Below are positions 52,441 to 62,498 of a DNA stretch of 64,000 bases, piece by piece. The translations under genes and the position numbers were made by a program. The notes below the pieces were generated by a model that worked only from the letters and a program-made list of their open reading frames with translations, searched no databases and was not told the origin of the DNA. How positions within the stretch are numbered: position 1 is the first letter of the stretch; each line of letters begins with the position of its first letter. The DNA is from an uncultured Candidatus Melainabacteria bacterium (lineage in GTDB: Bacteria; Cyanobacteriota; Vampirovibrionia; Gastranaerophilales; Gastranaerophilaceae), in assembly GCA_932182025.1 (NCBI GenBank), contig CAKNXK010000012.1, positions 61,184 through 125,183 on the forward strand, in the 5' to 3' direction.

Positions 52441-54309
52441 ATGGGCTTACTAGATTATTTAAACAACGCAGTAGATACCGTAGTCACAACCGTAAAAGAG
52501 GTTGTGTCACCTCAAAGTGCGACTGAAGTTTCTAACGTAAAAGAAACCGTTCCAATGGTTAGCAAAGAAGCACAAGAAAAACAAAAAAACGAAGATACAA
52601 TTGAAATCAAAACAAAAAGTGCAGATTCAATCTATAAACAAATTGAAAATTTATGCGTTGAATACAGAATGAGCATGGAAGATGTAAAAAAAGCACAACT
52701 ACTTGAAACAATTGCAGGCTGTTCAACAGAAGAACTTGCAAAAAAATCTGATGCAGAAATTAAAAACTACATTAATGCGTTAAAATTCGTTTTAAAATAT
52801 CAAAGCTTTAAATTCTTCTGGGAAGATAGAAACATTGATGATATAAACAAGATTGCTAAAAAAGCAAATGAACGTAACATCTATTTACAAACCGGCGGCA
52901 ACTGCATTGAAAATATGTTTAGAGGCAGAAAGTCATTGGCTAAAAGAATGAAAGAAGCCGGATTTACAGAAGCTAACGCAGAAACTGCAAGACAATATTT
53001 CAACCAAATGATTTCAGAAGCAGTAGCAACAGGTGACACTAAAAAAATCCAAAAAGCATACGATAAGGCTCTAAAAATATTTGGGTATGCTTTAAACGAC
53101 ACCGAAGATGCTGAAGAAAAAGCACTATTAACAGCTGCTATTTCAGAATTAGAAGCGAGTAAAAGAACTCTCGCTGCACAATTAAGCATTTCAAGCTGCC
53201 AAAACAATAAAACAAAACAAATGGCTGTCGCAAAAGGATTAAGCGATAATTACAGAGCTATGACTTGTTCTGCAGATGCACTCGGACAATATACTTCAGA
53301 AGAAGACAACTTGAAAATCTCTCAAACAGCATTCCAATATATGTCCGAAGAAGATTCATTAGCGGCTCTTGACGAAACAAAATCATATATTAAAACCTTA
53401 GAAATGAAGCTTCAAAATGGCGAAGCACTTACAGAAGAAGAACAACGCTACTATGACAGCGTAAGATTCTCTCAATACGCAGGTGCTATGGTTGGTGCAT
53501 CTTGCAATAATAATTACTCAAGCCCTGATAATGTATTATGCAAAATCGACAATGATACAGATGAACTTGGTATTCGCGAACAAGTTTACAAGACCGCATC
53601 TGCTTATGTTGAAACACATCAAAACTCATTACCAATTACAAATCAACAGTTCACCCAAATAGTTGATAAAGCTACAAATGGCAGCTATACAGCGACAACT
53701 ACAGCTGCAACAAAAACAGAAAACATAAAGGTTCAAGCTCAAAGTCAAACAACAAGCGCTCAAACTCAAAGAACTTCAAATCAAACAATAGCTTCACAAC
53801 AAACTCAAGCACAACAAAACACAACAATTAATTCTTCTATTGAACAAGTTGAAACAACAACAACTGTTGCACAAAAAACAGTAACAACTCCAAAAACACT
53901 TTCTTCTGCAAGCACTACAGCTGCAAAGAAAGAAAATGTTAAATCATCAGAGGTGCAACAGCAAAAAAATCCGCAAGAAGCAACCGCAACAATAGAGCAA
54001 GCTATCAAAGGCGGAGTTAAAGCTGTAAAAAAATACGCTAAAGAAAATAATGTAAAAACATTAGACTTGGCAATTGATTCACTTAACTCAAGCTCAGCAA
54101 GCCACGCTACAAGAAAATGGGCTCTTTCCCAATTTGAAGCAGCTAGCAATTCTGAACAAATACTAAATTTCCATAAAATAACACATGGTTCAAGCGCTAT
54201 TGCGGCCGCAGAAACAATGGATGACAAAACAAGAGGTCAGCTAAATACATTCAGAAGCTACTACATAAAAGAATCTGTTGAAAATCTTAATGACAACTCT
54301 GTAGCTTAA
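52441..54309 (+). CDS. Large Thr/Gln-rich protein of unknown function
   Basis: 622 residues, no signal peptide. N-terminal 380 residues are helical; residues about 410-520 are a Thr/Gln/Ser-rich low-complexity linker; the last 90 residues are helical again (IEQAIKGGVKAVKKYAKENN). No family recognised. It shares an upstream TTACAAAAATTTACATTT element with the gene at 40727. 4-bp tail overlap with topA. Confidence 0.72.
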   Translation: MGLLDYLNNAVDTVVTTVKEVVSPQSATEVSNVKETVPMVSKEAQEKQKNEDTIEIKTKSADSIYKQIENLCVEYRMSMEDVKKAQLLETIAGCSTEELAKKSDAEIKNYINALKFVLKYQSFKFFWEDRNIDDINKIAKKANERNIYLQTGGNCIENMFRGRKSLAKRMKEAGFTEANAETARQYFNQMISEAVATGDTKKIQKAYDKALKIFGYALNDTEDAEEKALLTAAISELEASKRTLAAQLSISSCQNNKTKQMAVAKGLSDNYRAMTCSADALGQYTSEEDNLKISQTAFQYMSEEDSLAALDETKSYIKTLEMKLQNGEALTEEEQRYYDSVRFSQYAGAMVGASCNNNYSSPDNVLCKIDNDTDELGIREQVYKTASAYVETHQNSLPITNQQFTQIVDKATNGSYTATTTAATKTENIKVQAQSQTTSAQTQRTSNQTIASQQTQAQQNTTINSSIEQVETTTTVAQKTVTTPKTLSSASTTAAKKENVKSSEVQQQKNPQEATATIEQAIKGGVKAVKKYAKENNVKTLDLAIDSLNSSSASHATRKWALSQFEAASNSEQILNFHKITHGSSAIAAAETMDDKTRGQLNTFRSYYIKESVENLNDNSVA

Positions 54310-56600
54310 CCTTCTTGAGGCTCTTCTATCTGTTTTTTATAAGAACAAGTTCTCGCAGAACAGCTTTCAAATGTGCCGTTTTTGGTAACGCGTTTTACTA
54401 AAAGTTCACCACATTCAGGACATTTTTCACCTGTCGGTTCATCCCACAATGCAAACGAACAATCAGGGTATTTATTGCATCCAAAGAAAACTTTACCGGA
54501 CTTAGATTTCTTTTCAATAATTTCACCTTCGCCGCATTTTGGACATTTTACCCCTGTTGAACGAATATATTTCTTTCTGTTCTTACATTCAACACATTCT
54601 AAATATTTGCCGTAAGGACCGGTCTTCATAACCATATCGCCATTACATTTTTCGCATTTTTCTTCAACAACTTGAGCTTGATTTTCTTCTGAATCAGAAT
54701 CAAGTTCATTCAAATAATTTATAGAAATAGTCGTCTTACATTCAGGATAACCGGAACAACCTAAGAACTGGTTTCCTGTACGGCTTGTTCTTACAAGCAT
54801 TTTCTTTCCGCAATTTGGACAAAGCTTATCGCTCTCAATAACAACTCTCTCAGCCGTTTTCATAACCGCGTTAACTTCTTCCATAAACGGAGTATAGAAA
54901 TCTTTTAAAACAACATTCCAAATAAGTTTCTTTTCAGCAATCTGGTCGAGTTTTGCTTCCATGCCTGCAGTAAATTTATAATCCATAATATCTGCAAACT
55001 GGCTCACAAGCTGTTTACAAACAGTTCTTCCAAGAAGGGTAGGATGCAAAGCCTTATCGCGTTTTTCAACATACTTACGGGTCTGAATAACAGTAATAAT
55101 CGTAGCGTAAGTTGACGGACGTCCGATTCCATGTTCTTCAAGAGCCTTGACAAGAGAAGCTTCATTATATCTTGGAGGGGGTTGGGTAAAATGCTGCTTA
55201 GGTTCAACCTTTTGGCACTTAACCTTATCACCCTGCTCTAAATCAGGAATTTTTGCTTCTGCTTGTTGTTCTTCTTCATCAGCATCGTTATAAACCTTTA
55301 AGAACCCGTCAAACATTACCTTACTTGTACCGGCTCTTAATGTATAATCACCGGCTGTAATTTCTACAGTTTTATTAGCAACATCAGCGGGTGCCATTTG
55401 AGATGACATAAATTTTTCCCAGATGAGTTTATACAATTTATATTGATCATTATCTAAATATTGCTTAATACTATCAGGCGTCTTATCCGGATAGGACGGA
55501 CGAATAGCTTCGTGCGCATCCTGAACATTTTGCTTACCCTTTACATAATTATTGGCTTTTTCAGGATAGTATTTATCACCATAATTTGTTGTAATAAAAT
55601 CTTTTGCCATTGCCTGAGCATCATCAGAAACACGAACAGAATCCGTTCTCATATAGGTAATCAAACCGACCGGATTTCCGTCGATTTCCATACCTTCATA
55701 TAGTTTTTGTGCAACCTGCATTGTTTTCTGAACCCCAAACCCGAGTTTTGAACTTGCTGCGCGCTGCAATGTTGAAGTAATAAACGGTGCTGTAGGCTTA
55801 CGTTTTGTAGTTTTTTTAGTAACTTTTGTTACATCAAAATCTTGAGGATAATTCTTCAAGAAATCAACAATTTTCTGAGCTTCTTCTGCGTTTGGAATAT
55901 TTTTATCAACCGCTTTACCCTTGATTTTAGAAAGTTCAGCTTCAAATGACTTATCATCTTTAGATAAAAGCGCATGGATTGACCAGTATTCCTGTGGAAC
56001 AAATGCTTCAATTTCTTCTTCTCTTTCGCAAATCATACGGAGTGCTACAGACTGAACCCTTCCCGCAGAAAGATTTCTGTTACCGATTTGTTTCCAAAGA
56101 ACAGGAGAAAGTTTAAAACCTACAAGCTTATCCAAAATCTGTCTTGTCTGCTGTGCCTGAACCATGTCCATATCAATCGGACGGGGATTTTCAACAGAAT
56201 GCTTAACCGCTTTCGGTGTAATTTCGTTAAAAACAATACGATAAATCTTGTCATCAGGAACTTTTAACACCTGTCTTACGTGCCATGCAATAGCTTCTCC
56301 CTCTCTATCGGGGTCGGCTGCAAGATATATCTTATCAGAATGTTTTGCCAAATCATTTAACTTAGTAACAACTTTTTGTTTACCCTGGATTATCTCAAAC
56401 TTTGGTTCGAAGTTATTATTAACATCAAACCCTAAATTATCAGTTTTTGGATCTTTTAGTGGTAAATTCCTAATATGACCAAAGCTCGCCTCAATCTGGA
56501 AACCATCACCCAGAATTTTTTTGATAGTTTTAGACTTTGCAGGAGACTCGACTATTACGAGCGCTTTTTCTTTTTTACTTTTCTTTTCGGCAACCGTCAT
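54306..56600 (-). CDS. topA: DNA topoisomerase I
   Basis: 764 residues, type IA. Toprim domain VIVESPAKSKTIKKIL at the N-terminus, active-site Tyr in GLITYMRTDSVR near residue 300, and four C-terminal zinc-ribbon units (CPNCGKKM, CEKCNGDM, CPKCGEGE, CPECGELL), the last ending CSARTC. Relaxes negative supercoils. Its start overlaps dprA by 4 bp. Confidence 0.97.
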   Translation of the reverse strand: MTVAEKKSKKEKALVIVESPAKSKTIKKILGDGFQIEASFGHIRNLPLKDPKTDNLGFDVNNNFEPKFEIIQGKQKVVTKLNDLAKHSDKIYLAADPDREGEAIAWHVRQVLKVPDDKIYRIVFNEITPKAVKHSVENPRPIDMDMVQAQQTRQILDKLVGFKLSPVLWKQIGNRNLSAGRVQSVALRMICEREEEIEAFVPQEYWSIHALLSKDDKSFEAELSKIKGKAVDKNIPNAEEAQKIVDFLKNYPQDFDVTKVTKKTTKRKPTAPFITSTLQRAASSKLGFGVQKTMQVAQKLYEGMEIDGNPVGLITYMRTDSVRVSDDAQAMAKDFITTNYGDKYYPEKANNYVKGKQNVQDAHEAIRPSYPDKTPDSIKQYLDNDQYKLYKLIWEKFMSSQMAPADVANKTVEITAGDYTLRAGTSKVMFDGFLKVYNDADEEEQQAEAKIPDLEQGDKVKCQKVEPKQHFTQPPPRYNEASLVKALEEHGIGRPSTYATIITVIQTRKYVEKRDKALHPTLLGRTVCKQLVSQFADIMDYKFTAGMEAKLDQIAEKKLIWNVVLKDFYTPFMEEVNAVMKTAERVVIESDKLCPNCGKKMLVRTSRTGNQFLGCSGYPECKTTISINYLNELDSDSEENQAQVVEEKCEKCNGDMVMKTGPYGKYLECVECKNRKKYIRSTGVKCPKCGEGEIIEKKSKSGKVFFGCNKYPDCSFALWDEPTGEKCPECGELLVKRVTKNGTFESCSARTCSYKKQIEEPQEG

Positions 56601-57679
56601 GATCTCTTATACCTATCTCCCTCTGACTGTTCTATTAAACCGCTTAATTCCATTTCTGTCAAACAAATAAGAAGCTTATCCGTCTCCATTTTTGTAGCGG
56701 TTTGTATTTCATCAAACCCTTTAGGCTCAACTCCTATTATATCAAAAATAAGTTTTTCTGTTTCATTAAGAGGTATTTTCGAATGATTTGGGGTTTGAAA
56801 TATAAGCTCCCAACCCAAAGCGTTAAGAATATCCTCACCCTTTGTAACCATAGTTGCGCCGTCTTTCAATAATTTATAAATACCTTCTGTATTTACATTA
56901 TTAATTGAACCGGGAATACACATAAGCTCACGACCTTGTTCCAAAGTCAAATTAGCACTGATTAATGCACCGCTCTTAAGTGCAGCCTCTGCAACAACAG
57001 TACCATAGGACAAACCTGTTACTATTCTGTTTCTTTGAGGAAATCTGAATTTAATCGGCTCAAAAGTCGGATAATATTCACTTACAACAGCACCGCAACC
57101 ATCTTCAATCTTCTCATAAAGCCATTTATTCCCGCTTGGATAAGTAAAATCAAACCCGCTTGCAATTACACCAATTGTTTTAAGATTATTTTCAATAGCA
57201 GCCTGATGTGAAACGGCATCAATGCCAGCTGCCAAACCCGATACTATACAAATATCAGTGTTAGCTAAATCCGAAATAATTTTTCTAACACTTTCTTTGC
57301 CGCCAAAACTAGCCTTTCTTGAACCGACGAAAGCAACAGTTCGTTCAAGATTACAAGATGACAAATCTCCTTTATAATACAGACACATAGGCGAATCAGA
57401 AATCTGTCTTAACATATAAGGATAGTTCTTATCTTCATAAGTTAAAATCTTAATACCACGGGAAAGTACATCCTCCAAAGTCTTATCAGGATTTACAGAC
57501 TTTTTCTTTTCAATAAAGTTTTCAGCTCGACGAATGCTCAAACCTTCAATCTGCTGTAAATCAGAAAGAGTTGAATTAAAAGCTGTTTCAATATCGCCAA
57601 AATAGTTATAAAGACGCCTGATAAAAGTCGCATCTAATTGCTCTATTGAAGAAAAAGCTGTCCAGAATTTTGTATTCAT
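56597..57679 (-). CDS. dprA: DNA processing protein DprA
   Basis: 360 residues. HhH-like N-terminal SAM region (LQQIEGLSIRRAENFIEKKK), Rossmann-like core with FVGSRKASFGGKESVRK, SGLAAGIDAVSHQAA and the winged-helix C-terminus. Loads RecA on incoming ssDNA during natural transformation. dprA-topA order is a common arrangement. Suggests competence along with pilT. Confidence 0.94.
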   Translation of the reverse strand: MNTKFWTAFSSIEQLDATFIRRLYNYFGDIETAFNSTLSDLQQIEGLSIRRAENFIEKKKSVNPDKTLEDVLSRGIKILTYEDKNYPYMLRQISDSPMCLYYKGDLSSCNLERTVAFVGSRKASFGGKESVRKIISDLANTDICIVSGLAAGIDAVSHQAAIENNLKTIGVIASGFDFTYPSGNKWLYEKIEDGCGAVVSEYYPTFEPIKFRFPQRNRIVTGLSYGTVVAEAALKSGALISANLTLEQGRELMCIPGSINNVNTEGIYKLLKDGATMVTKGEDILNALGWELIFQTPNHSKIPLNETEKLIFDIIGVEPKGFDEIQTATKMETDKLLICLTEMELSGLIEQSEGDRYKRS

Positions 57680-57697
57680 TATTTGATTGTATCATAA

Positions 57698-57727
57698 AAA
57701 AAATCGGTTCAATTGAACCGATTTTTT
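57698..57727. terminator. Terminator upstream of dprA, serving the small gene at 57726
   Basis: AAATCGGTTCAATTGAACCGATTT is a perfect palindrome with A-run and T-run; it overlaps the stop codon of the small minus-strand gene. Confidence 0.85.
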
Positions 57728-57905
57728 AATCTTTTATAACAATCAAATTCTTAACTATTTTCATCTTACAAGTAGGAAAAACCACTTCTGCTAAACCGTC
57801 AGCAATACTAATAATGCTTCCTGCTCTTAGAGTTACATCCTCTCCTTTGTATTGAAAAGTATAGTCATCTTGTCTGTCTGATCTGATTGTGATTTTGTTG
57901 TCCAT
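57726..57905 (-). CDS. Small conserved-looking protein of unknown function
   Basis: 59 residues from ATG 57905 with AAAGGATG upstream (frame open to 57929). Strand-rich: KITIRSDRQDDYTFQYKGEDV, then LAEVVFPTCKMKIVKNLIVI. No family recognised. Confidence 0.6.
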   Translation of the reverse strand: MDNKITIRSDRQDDYTFQYKGEDVTLRAGSIISIADGLAEVVFPTCKMKIVKNLIVIKD

Positions 57906-57967
57906 ATTTTCATCCTTTTTTAAGCACAAAACGGCAAGGTCATACCTCGCCGCTTTGTAAATAATAA

Positions 57968-58201
57968 TTAATCGAATACGTAATTGATGATAGCAGCTTC
58001 TCTAGCTCTTTTAATAGCTTTAGCAATCATTCTTTGGTGTTCAGCACAGTTTCCTGTAACACGTCTTGGAATAATTTTTCCTGCTTCAGTTAAGTATCTT
58101 TTCAACTTAGCTGCATCTTTGTAATCGATATATTCAACGTGATCTGCACAGAATGAGCAAGTCTTACGTTTTTTTCTATCGTTCATATCTTGTTTTGCCA
58201 T
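57968..58201 (-). CDS. rpsR: 30S ribosomal protein bS18
   Basis: 77 residues from ATG 58201. Signature CSFC near the N-terminus and LKRYLTEAGKIIPRRVTGNC, KAIKRAREAAIINYV. A GTG at 58213 with AGAAAG is an alternative start. rpsF-ssb-rpsR order. Confidence 0.96.
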   Translation of the reverse strand: MAKQDMNDRKKRKTCSFCADHVEYIDYKDAAKLKRYLTEAGKIIPRRVTGNCAEHQRMIAKAIKRAREAAIINYVFD

Positions 58202-58296
58202 TTTGGTATTCACCTTTCTAGTTTTTTAACATTATCTACCGGCTTAAACCCACCTATAATTTCGACCTTACGGCGGAACCGGAAGCAATTCCATGT

Positions 58297-58698
58297 TTAG
58301 AACGGAATCTCGTCTTCGCCGATTAGTTCATCAGCAAATTCATCTTGTGAGAATTTAACGATATCAGCATTTGAAGATGAAGCAGAAGCTGCAACAGGTG
58401 CGCCTGCGCCCATCATTTCAATTGTGTTTGCATCAATCTCGAAGATTCTTCTTTCAGCACCACTATCATTTTTAACAGTTGTAATCTGAAGTCTGCCTTC
58501 GACAAGGACTCTGTCATCTTTAGAAATAGCTGAAACAACTTCGTCAAGAGCTGTTCTTCTTACAATAACTCTCAACAACATCTCTTCTCTTTCACCAATG
58601 TTTAACACAAATGATGAAACAGGAACATTGTTCTGCGTAAATCTTTTTTCAGGGGCTCTGAATACTGAACCCGTTACAACTGCCTTAGCTAGTGCCAT
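58297..58698 (-). CDS. ssb: Single-stranded DNA-binding protein
   Basis: 133 residues. OB fold (AKAVVTGSVFRAPEKRFTQN, LLRVIVRRTALDEVV, DRVLVEGRLQI), short linker, and the acidic protein-interaction tip ending DEIPF. Between rpsF and rpsR as in most bacteria. Confidence 0.94.
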   Translation of the reverse strand: MALAKAVVTGSVFRAPEKRFTQNNVPVSSFVLNIGEREEMLLRVIVRRTALDEVVSAISKDDRVLVEGRLQITTVKNDSGAERRIFEIDANTIEMMGAGAPVAASASSSNADIVKFSQDEFADELIGEDEIPF

Positions 58699-58700
58699 AT

Positions 58701-59003
58701 TTACACCGCCTGAGCTTTTTTAGAAACTTCCATAAACATAAATCTTAAAACATTTTCATTAAGTTTAAGGTTTCTTTTGAACTCTACAATTGATTCAGCA
58801 GGTGTAGAAAGGATAATGTTTGTGAAGAATCCGTCTCTATAACCTTGTACGTCATAAGCCAATTTTTTACGTCCCATTTTGTCAACAGACTCTACAGAAC
58901 CTTTATATGACTTGATTTCTTCTGAAATTTTTTCAACAGCCTTGTCTAATTCTTCTGAATCAAGACTAGGTTTGAAAACTACTAGTAATTCATAATTTTT
59001 CAT
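58701..59003 (-). CDS. rpsF: 30S ribosomal protein bS6
   Basis: 100 residues, starts MKNYELLVVFKPSLDSEE, with KMGRKKLAYDVQGYRDGFF. 2 bp before ssb. Confidence 0.96.
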   Translation of the reverse strand: MKNYELLVVFKPSLDSEELDKAVEKISEEIKSYKGSVESVDKMGRKKLAYDVQGYRDGFFTNIILSTPAESIVEFKRNLKLNENVLRFMFMEVSKKAQAV

Positions 59004-59061
59004 AATTGTATTTCTCCTTATGAGAACATGTTAACATAAGCAGTATTAAAAGCAAGAGAGT

Positions 59062-59538
59062 TTATTTTCTAATAGTTGAGCGCTCTAATGCCCTTACAAA
59101 TTTTGTCGGCAAGTTTTCTTTAGGGTTAATTGAGCCTACCAAAATTGTTTTACAGCCGAGTCTTTTACCAGCAAGAATATCTGTAAGCGGTCTATCACCA
59201 ACCATAACAGCACAAGACGGTTCTATCCCGACTTCTTGAAGATATTGCGACATTATTTTAGGATTTGGTTTGTCAGCGTGACCAATTACTCTGCAAGGAG
59301 CAATTTTTGAAGCATTCTCAATATAAGTTTTATTCTTATTATTAGAAATAATTGCAACTTCAAAATCTTTTAAAAAGGTATTAAACCAATCAACAGTTTC
59401 AGGCAAAAAATTAGCCGATTTTGAAACCATAACAGTAGAATCAAGATCAAACATTATACATTTGATACCTTGCTGCTTTAGTTCTTCAAAGTTTATTTCA
59501 TATACATTATTTAAGTTATAGTCCGGTTTTAAAAACAT
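59062..59538 (-). CDS. YqeG-family HAD phosphatase
   Basis: 158 residues of the HAD IIIA class: motif I FDLDSTV, motif II IISNNKNK, Lys in HADKPNPK, motif IV MVGDRPLTDI. YqeG homologues have unclear physiological substrate (phosphatidylglycerophosphate phosphatase is known in eukaryotic relatives). Confidence 0.9.
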   Translation of the reverse strand: MFLKPDYNLNNVYEINFEELKQQGIKCIMFDLDSTVMVSKSANFLPETVDWFNTFLKDFEVAIISNNKNKTYIENASKIAPCRVIGHADKPNPKIMSQYLQEVGIEPSCAVMVGDRPLTDILAGKRLGCKTILVGSINPKENLPTKFVRALERSTIRK

Positions 59539-59561
59539 TTTGTATAATTACCCCTTACCTA

Positions 59562-60830
59562 CTAGTCTCCACAAGCACATTTTTGCGTTTCGTTTACTCC
59601 GCCTTTAATTCCAATCGTGCGAGCCATGGCATATTGGTATTCAATAGGAGCTTTTGCGAATTTTACCCACAAATCATCGTTTGTGTTTGCAAGTTCTAAT
59701 TCTTCACCTTTTAGAGTCTTAATTTCAATAACTTGGGTGATAAATTTTTCAGAAGGTGAAATTATCTCAATATCTTCATTTTTATAGAATTTGTTTTTAA
59801 TCTTAATTCTGTACCAATCTTCATCCTTCTCACAAATCTCACATAAGAAATCCGCGCCCGCTAAGCCTTTTGAAATATCATAGCTGTAACCGTCTTTCGG
59901 ATAGCCTTCTCCAAGATAAAAACCTGTTGTATAACCGCGATTTCCGACTTTTAAAAGCTCTTCAAAATAAGGCTGCATATCAGCATTAGGATTTTGCATA
60001 ACTGTGTCAATCGCTTCTCTGTAAGCCTTAGCTACAGCAGATACATAGTACAAACTCTTTGTTCTGCCTTCAACCTTAAATGAATCAATACCTGCATCTA
60101 TCATATCTTTCAAGTGTTTTACAAGACACAAGTCTTTTGTTGAAAGAATATGAGTACCTTTTTCATCCTGAACAATTTCCTGATACTGTCCCGGACGGGT
60201 TTCTTCAACAAGCTTGTAACTCCAACGGCAAGGCTGAGAACAGTTTCCTGAATTAGCTTTTCTTTCGCCATTAGTCATATAGTCACTCAATAGGCAGCGA
60301 CCTGAGAATGAAACGCATTGAGCACCATGGATAAAACATTCAAGCTCCATATCAGGCACTTTTTGTTTTATCACTGCAACATCTTTTATCGGCAATTCAC
60401 GCGCTAAAATTGCACGTGTTGCACCCATATCCTGCCAGAAACGAACCGCTTCATAGTTAAGAATATTTGCTTGAGTTGACACATGAATATCCGTTTTCGG
60501 CATATATTTTTGTGCTAATCTCATAATCCCAACATCACTTATAATCAAAGCATCAGGAGATGTTTGGGTAATTTTTTCCATTGCTGCTTCTAACAGTTTA
60601 ATATCATTATTAAATGCAAAAATATTAAGTGTCAGATAAGCTTTTGCACCCATTTCATGCGCAGTATCAATAGCTTCTTTAAGATTATCAAGAGTAATTA
60701 ATTCCCCTTTTCTCATTGCGCGTAAGCTAAAATCTACAACGCCCAGATAAACAGCATCTGCACCGTATTTAATCGCATATTTAAGTTTTTCCACATTGCC
60801 AGCCGGCATTAATAATTCAGGTTTAATCAT
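59562..60830 (-). CDS. U32 peptidase-family protein (TrhP/RlhA-like)
   Basis: 422 residues from ATG 60830. PELLMPAGNVEKLKYAIKYG at the N-terminus, U32 signature ECFIHGAQCVSFSGRC near residue 160, and Cys residues SGNCSQPCRW, consistent with an Fe-S cluster. Family members such as TrhP and RlhA hydroxylate uridine/cytidine in RNA rather than cleaving peptides. C-terminus KCACGD is Cys rich. Confidence 0.88.
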   Translation of the reverse strand: MIKPELLMPAGNVEKLKYAIKYGADAVYLGVVDFSLRAMRKGELITLDNLKEAIDTAHEMGAKAYLTLNIFAFNNDIKLLEAAMEKITQTSPDALIISDVGIMRLAQKYMPKTDIHVSTQANILNYEAVRFWQDMGATRAILARELPIKDVAVIKQKVPDMELECFIHGAQCVSFSGRCLLSDYMTNGERKANSGNCSQPCRWSYKLVEETRPGQYQEIVQDEKGTHILSTKDLCLVKHLKDMIDAGIDSFKVEGRTKSLYYVSAVAKAYREAIDTVMQNPNADMQPYFEELLKVGNRGYTTGFYLGEGYPKDGYSYDISKGLAGADFLCEICEKDEDWYRIKIKNKFYKNEDIEIISPSEKFITQVIEIKTLKGEELELANTNDDLWVKFAKAPIEYQYAMARTIGIKGGVNETQKCACGD

Positions 60831-60908
60831 AGGTAAATTGTAGCACAAAGTTTATTAAGTTATGTAACTATTATTAAAGTTTCATAAAAAGATTCCGTTA
60901 TATAAAAT

Positions 60909-62498
60909 ATGGTGGAAATTAATATTAGAACTTCGCAAGGTATATCACAAGCAATAGCTGAAAAACTAAATTTACAAGGTACTCGTATCTCAAAAAATGT
61001 TTGGGAGCAGGTAATTGGTTTGGTTGAAGCTCAAAATCAAAGTGACGCTAAAATATTTGGACAAAACTACGGTCACGATATTGCTGGTAGTGGAAAATCT
61101 AATTATGTAGTTACCGCAGGCAAAATCTCTATTAATGACAACAGCTGGAATCGGATTTGCCGTTTACTAGGGAAACCTGATGAATGCATAGAAACACATT
61201 CCCAAACAACCGATACTAATCCGGCAGTAAGAAATACAACAATTAGAGCAAAAGCATTTACAAGAATAACAAATGCTTTAAAAAACAATCAACTTGGCGA
61301 AGTTCCTGAAGGATTTAGAGATGCATTAATAAAGGCTTACGGTGAAGTTGATGATATTGACTCCACTACAACAGAAGCTGATTATGTAAGAAGTTTGTTA
61401 ATAGAAGTACAAAAAAAACTTGCAGGAGTAAATGACTACAATGGTGATATGGTCAAACGTGCAATGGAATACACAATAAAAATTTGCCCTGATGGAGAAT
61501 TAGACGGTAAACCTTGCAGCGAATATGCAAAAGAAGGCGCTATTGACGGGTGGCTAGAAAGTGTTGGCTTAACTCAAACAACACAAACAACTAACGTAAA
61601 TGGAGTACAACCGGCATCTCAAATAAAATTTAACAAAGAAGAACTTAAAACAAAAATACAAAATATAAAAGACAAATTAAATATTGCACTAAAAGGTAAA
61701 AACTTTGAAGGCCCTAACAATACAACTGTTAATGGAGAGAAAATATTAGAAATTATAAACAATGAAGATTGTTTTCAATATGAAACTACTCCATATGGAG
61801 CAGCAAGAGCTGCTACGGAAACAGGACAAATCTTTATAAATCTAAATGGAAGCTTTAGCACAAATTCAGATGCTGAATTAATGAAACTAATTATTCATGA
61901 AGCATTACATTGTGCTTACAAAACTCCTATTGATACAATAAATGAAGAATATTGTTGTGAAAGTCAGGCATTAAAAATTACAGCAGAAATTGTTAATCAA
62001 GAAAAAAATAATCCTCAAACAACATTTACAAGCTTTAATGATTATGGTCACAATATAGAAGATTTTTCCGATTTTGAAACAAGAGATAAAACAGTTTTAA
62101 ACTGGTTAAATAACGGTTATGCTAATAGACCTAACAGTTTAGAAGGTGATATTTCTATTTTAAAAGATAATTCCTTTGACAATAAAACAGGAAGATACAC
62201 TAATCCACACTCAACAATAGATATTCAAGGCGGCGATGAAGTATTTGTCAATGGTAAAAAATTAACGACTATAGGTAAACATTACCTTGAATCAGCACAA
62301 TTGACAGGCAGCGGAAATAGTAATATTTGTCAATTGTGTGTTCCTAATGAAAGTATGCTGGGTTTTATAGTATTTGATGGAACTGTTGACCATACAAATG
62401 GAAAAGAAAGACTTCCTCAAACAGAACCGCAAAAAGTAGAAATAAAACGTGGTGATGAAGTTATATCTACAGGAATAATTTATCTCATTACAGACTAA
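60909..62498 (+). CDS. Putative zincin (HExxH) protein of unknown family
   Basis: 529 residues, no signal peptide. LIIHEALHCAYK at residues 327-338 gives a HExxH (His330, Glu331, His334) and Glu351 in CCESQALK is a plausible third ligand 17 residues later, as in gluzincins. The N-terminal 230 residues carry a small repeated helical motif; a C-terminal strand domain follows from about 425 (DIQGGDEVFVNGKKLTTIGK and KRGDEVISTG). No family recognised. No clear Shine-Dalgarno. 11-bp tail overlap with the DUF4127 gene. Confidence 0.72.
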   Translation: MVEINIRTSQGISQAIAEKLNLQGTRISKNVWEQVIGLVEAQNQSDAKIFGQNYGHDIAGSGKSNYVVTAGKISINDNSWNRICRLLGKPDECIETHSQTTDTNPAVRNTTIRAKAFTRITNALKNNQLGEVPEGFRDALIKAYGEVDDIDSTTTEADYVRSLLIEVQKKLAGVNDYNGDMVKRAMEYTIKICPDGELDGKPCSEYAKEGAIDGWLESVGLTQTTQTTNVNGVQPASQIKFNKEELKTKIQNIKDKLNIALKGKNFEGPNNTTVNGEKILEIINNEDCFQYETTPYGAARAATETGQIFINLNGSFSTNSDAELMKLIIHEALHCAYKTPIDTINEEYCCESQALKITAEIVNQEKNNPQTTFTSFNDYGHNIEDFSDFETRDKTVLNWLNNGYANRPNSLEGDISILKDNSFDNKTGRYTNPHSTIDIQGGDEVFVNGKKLTTIGKHYLESAQLTGSGNSNICQLCVPNESMLGFIVFDGTVDHTNGKERLPQTEPQKVEIKRGDEVISTGIIYLITD

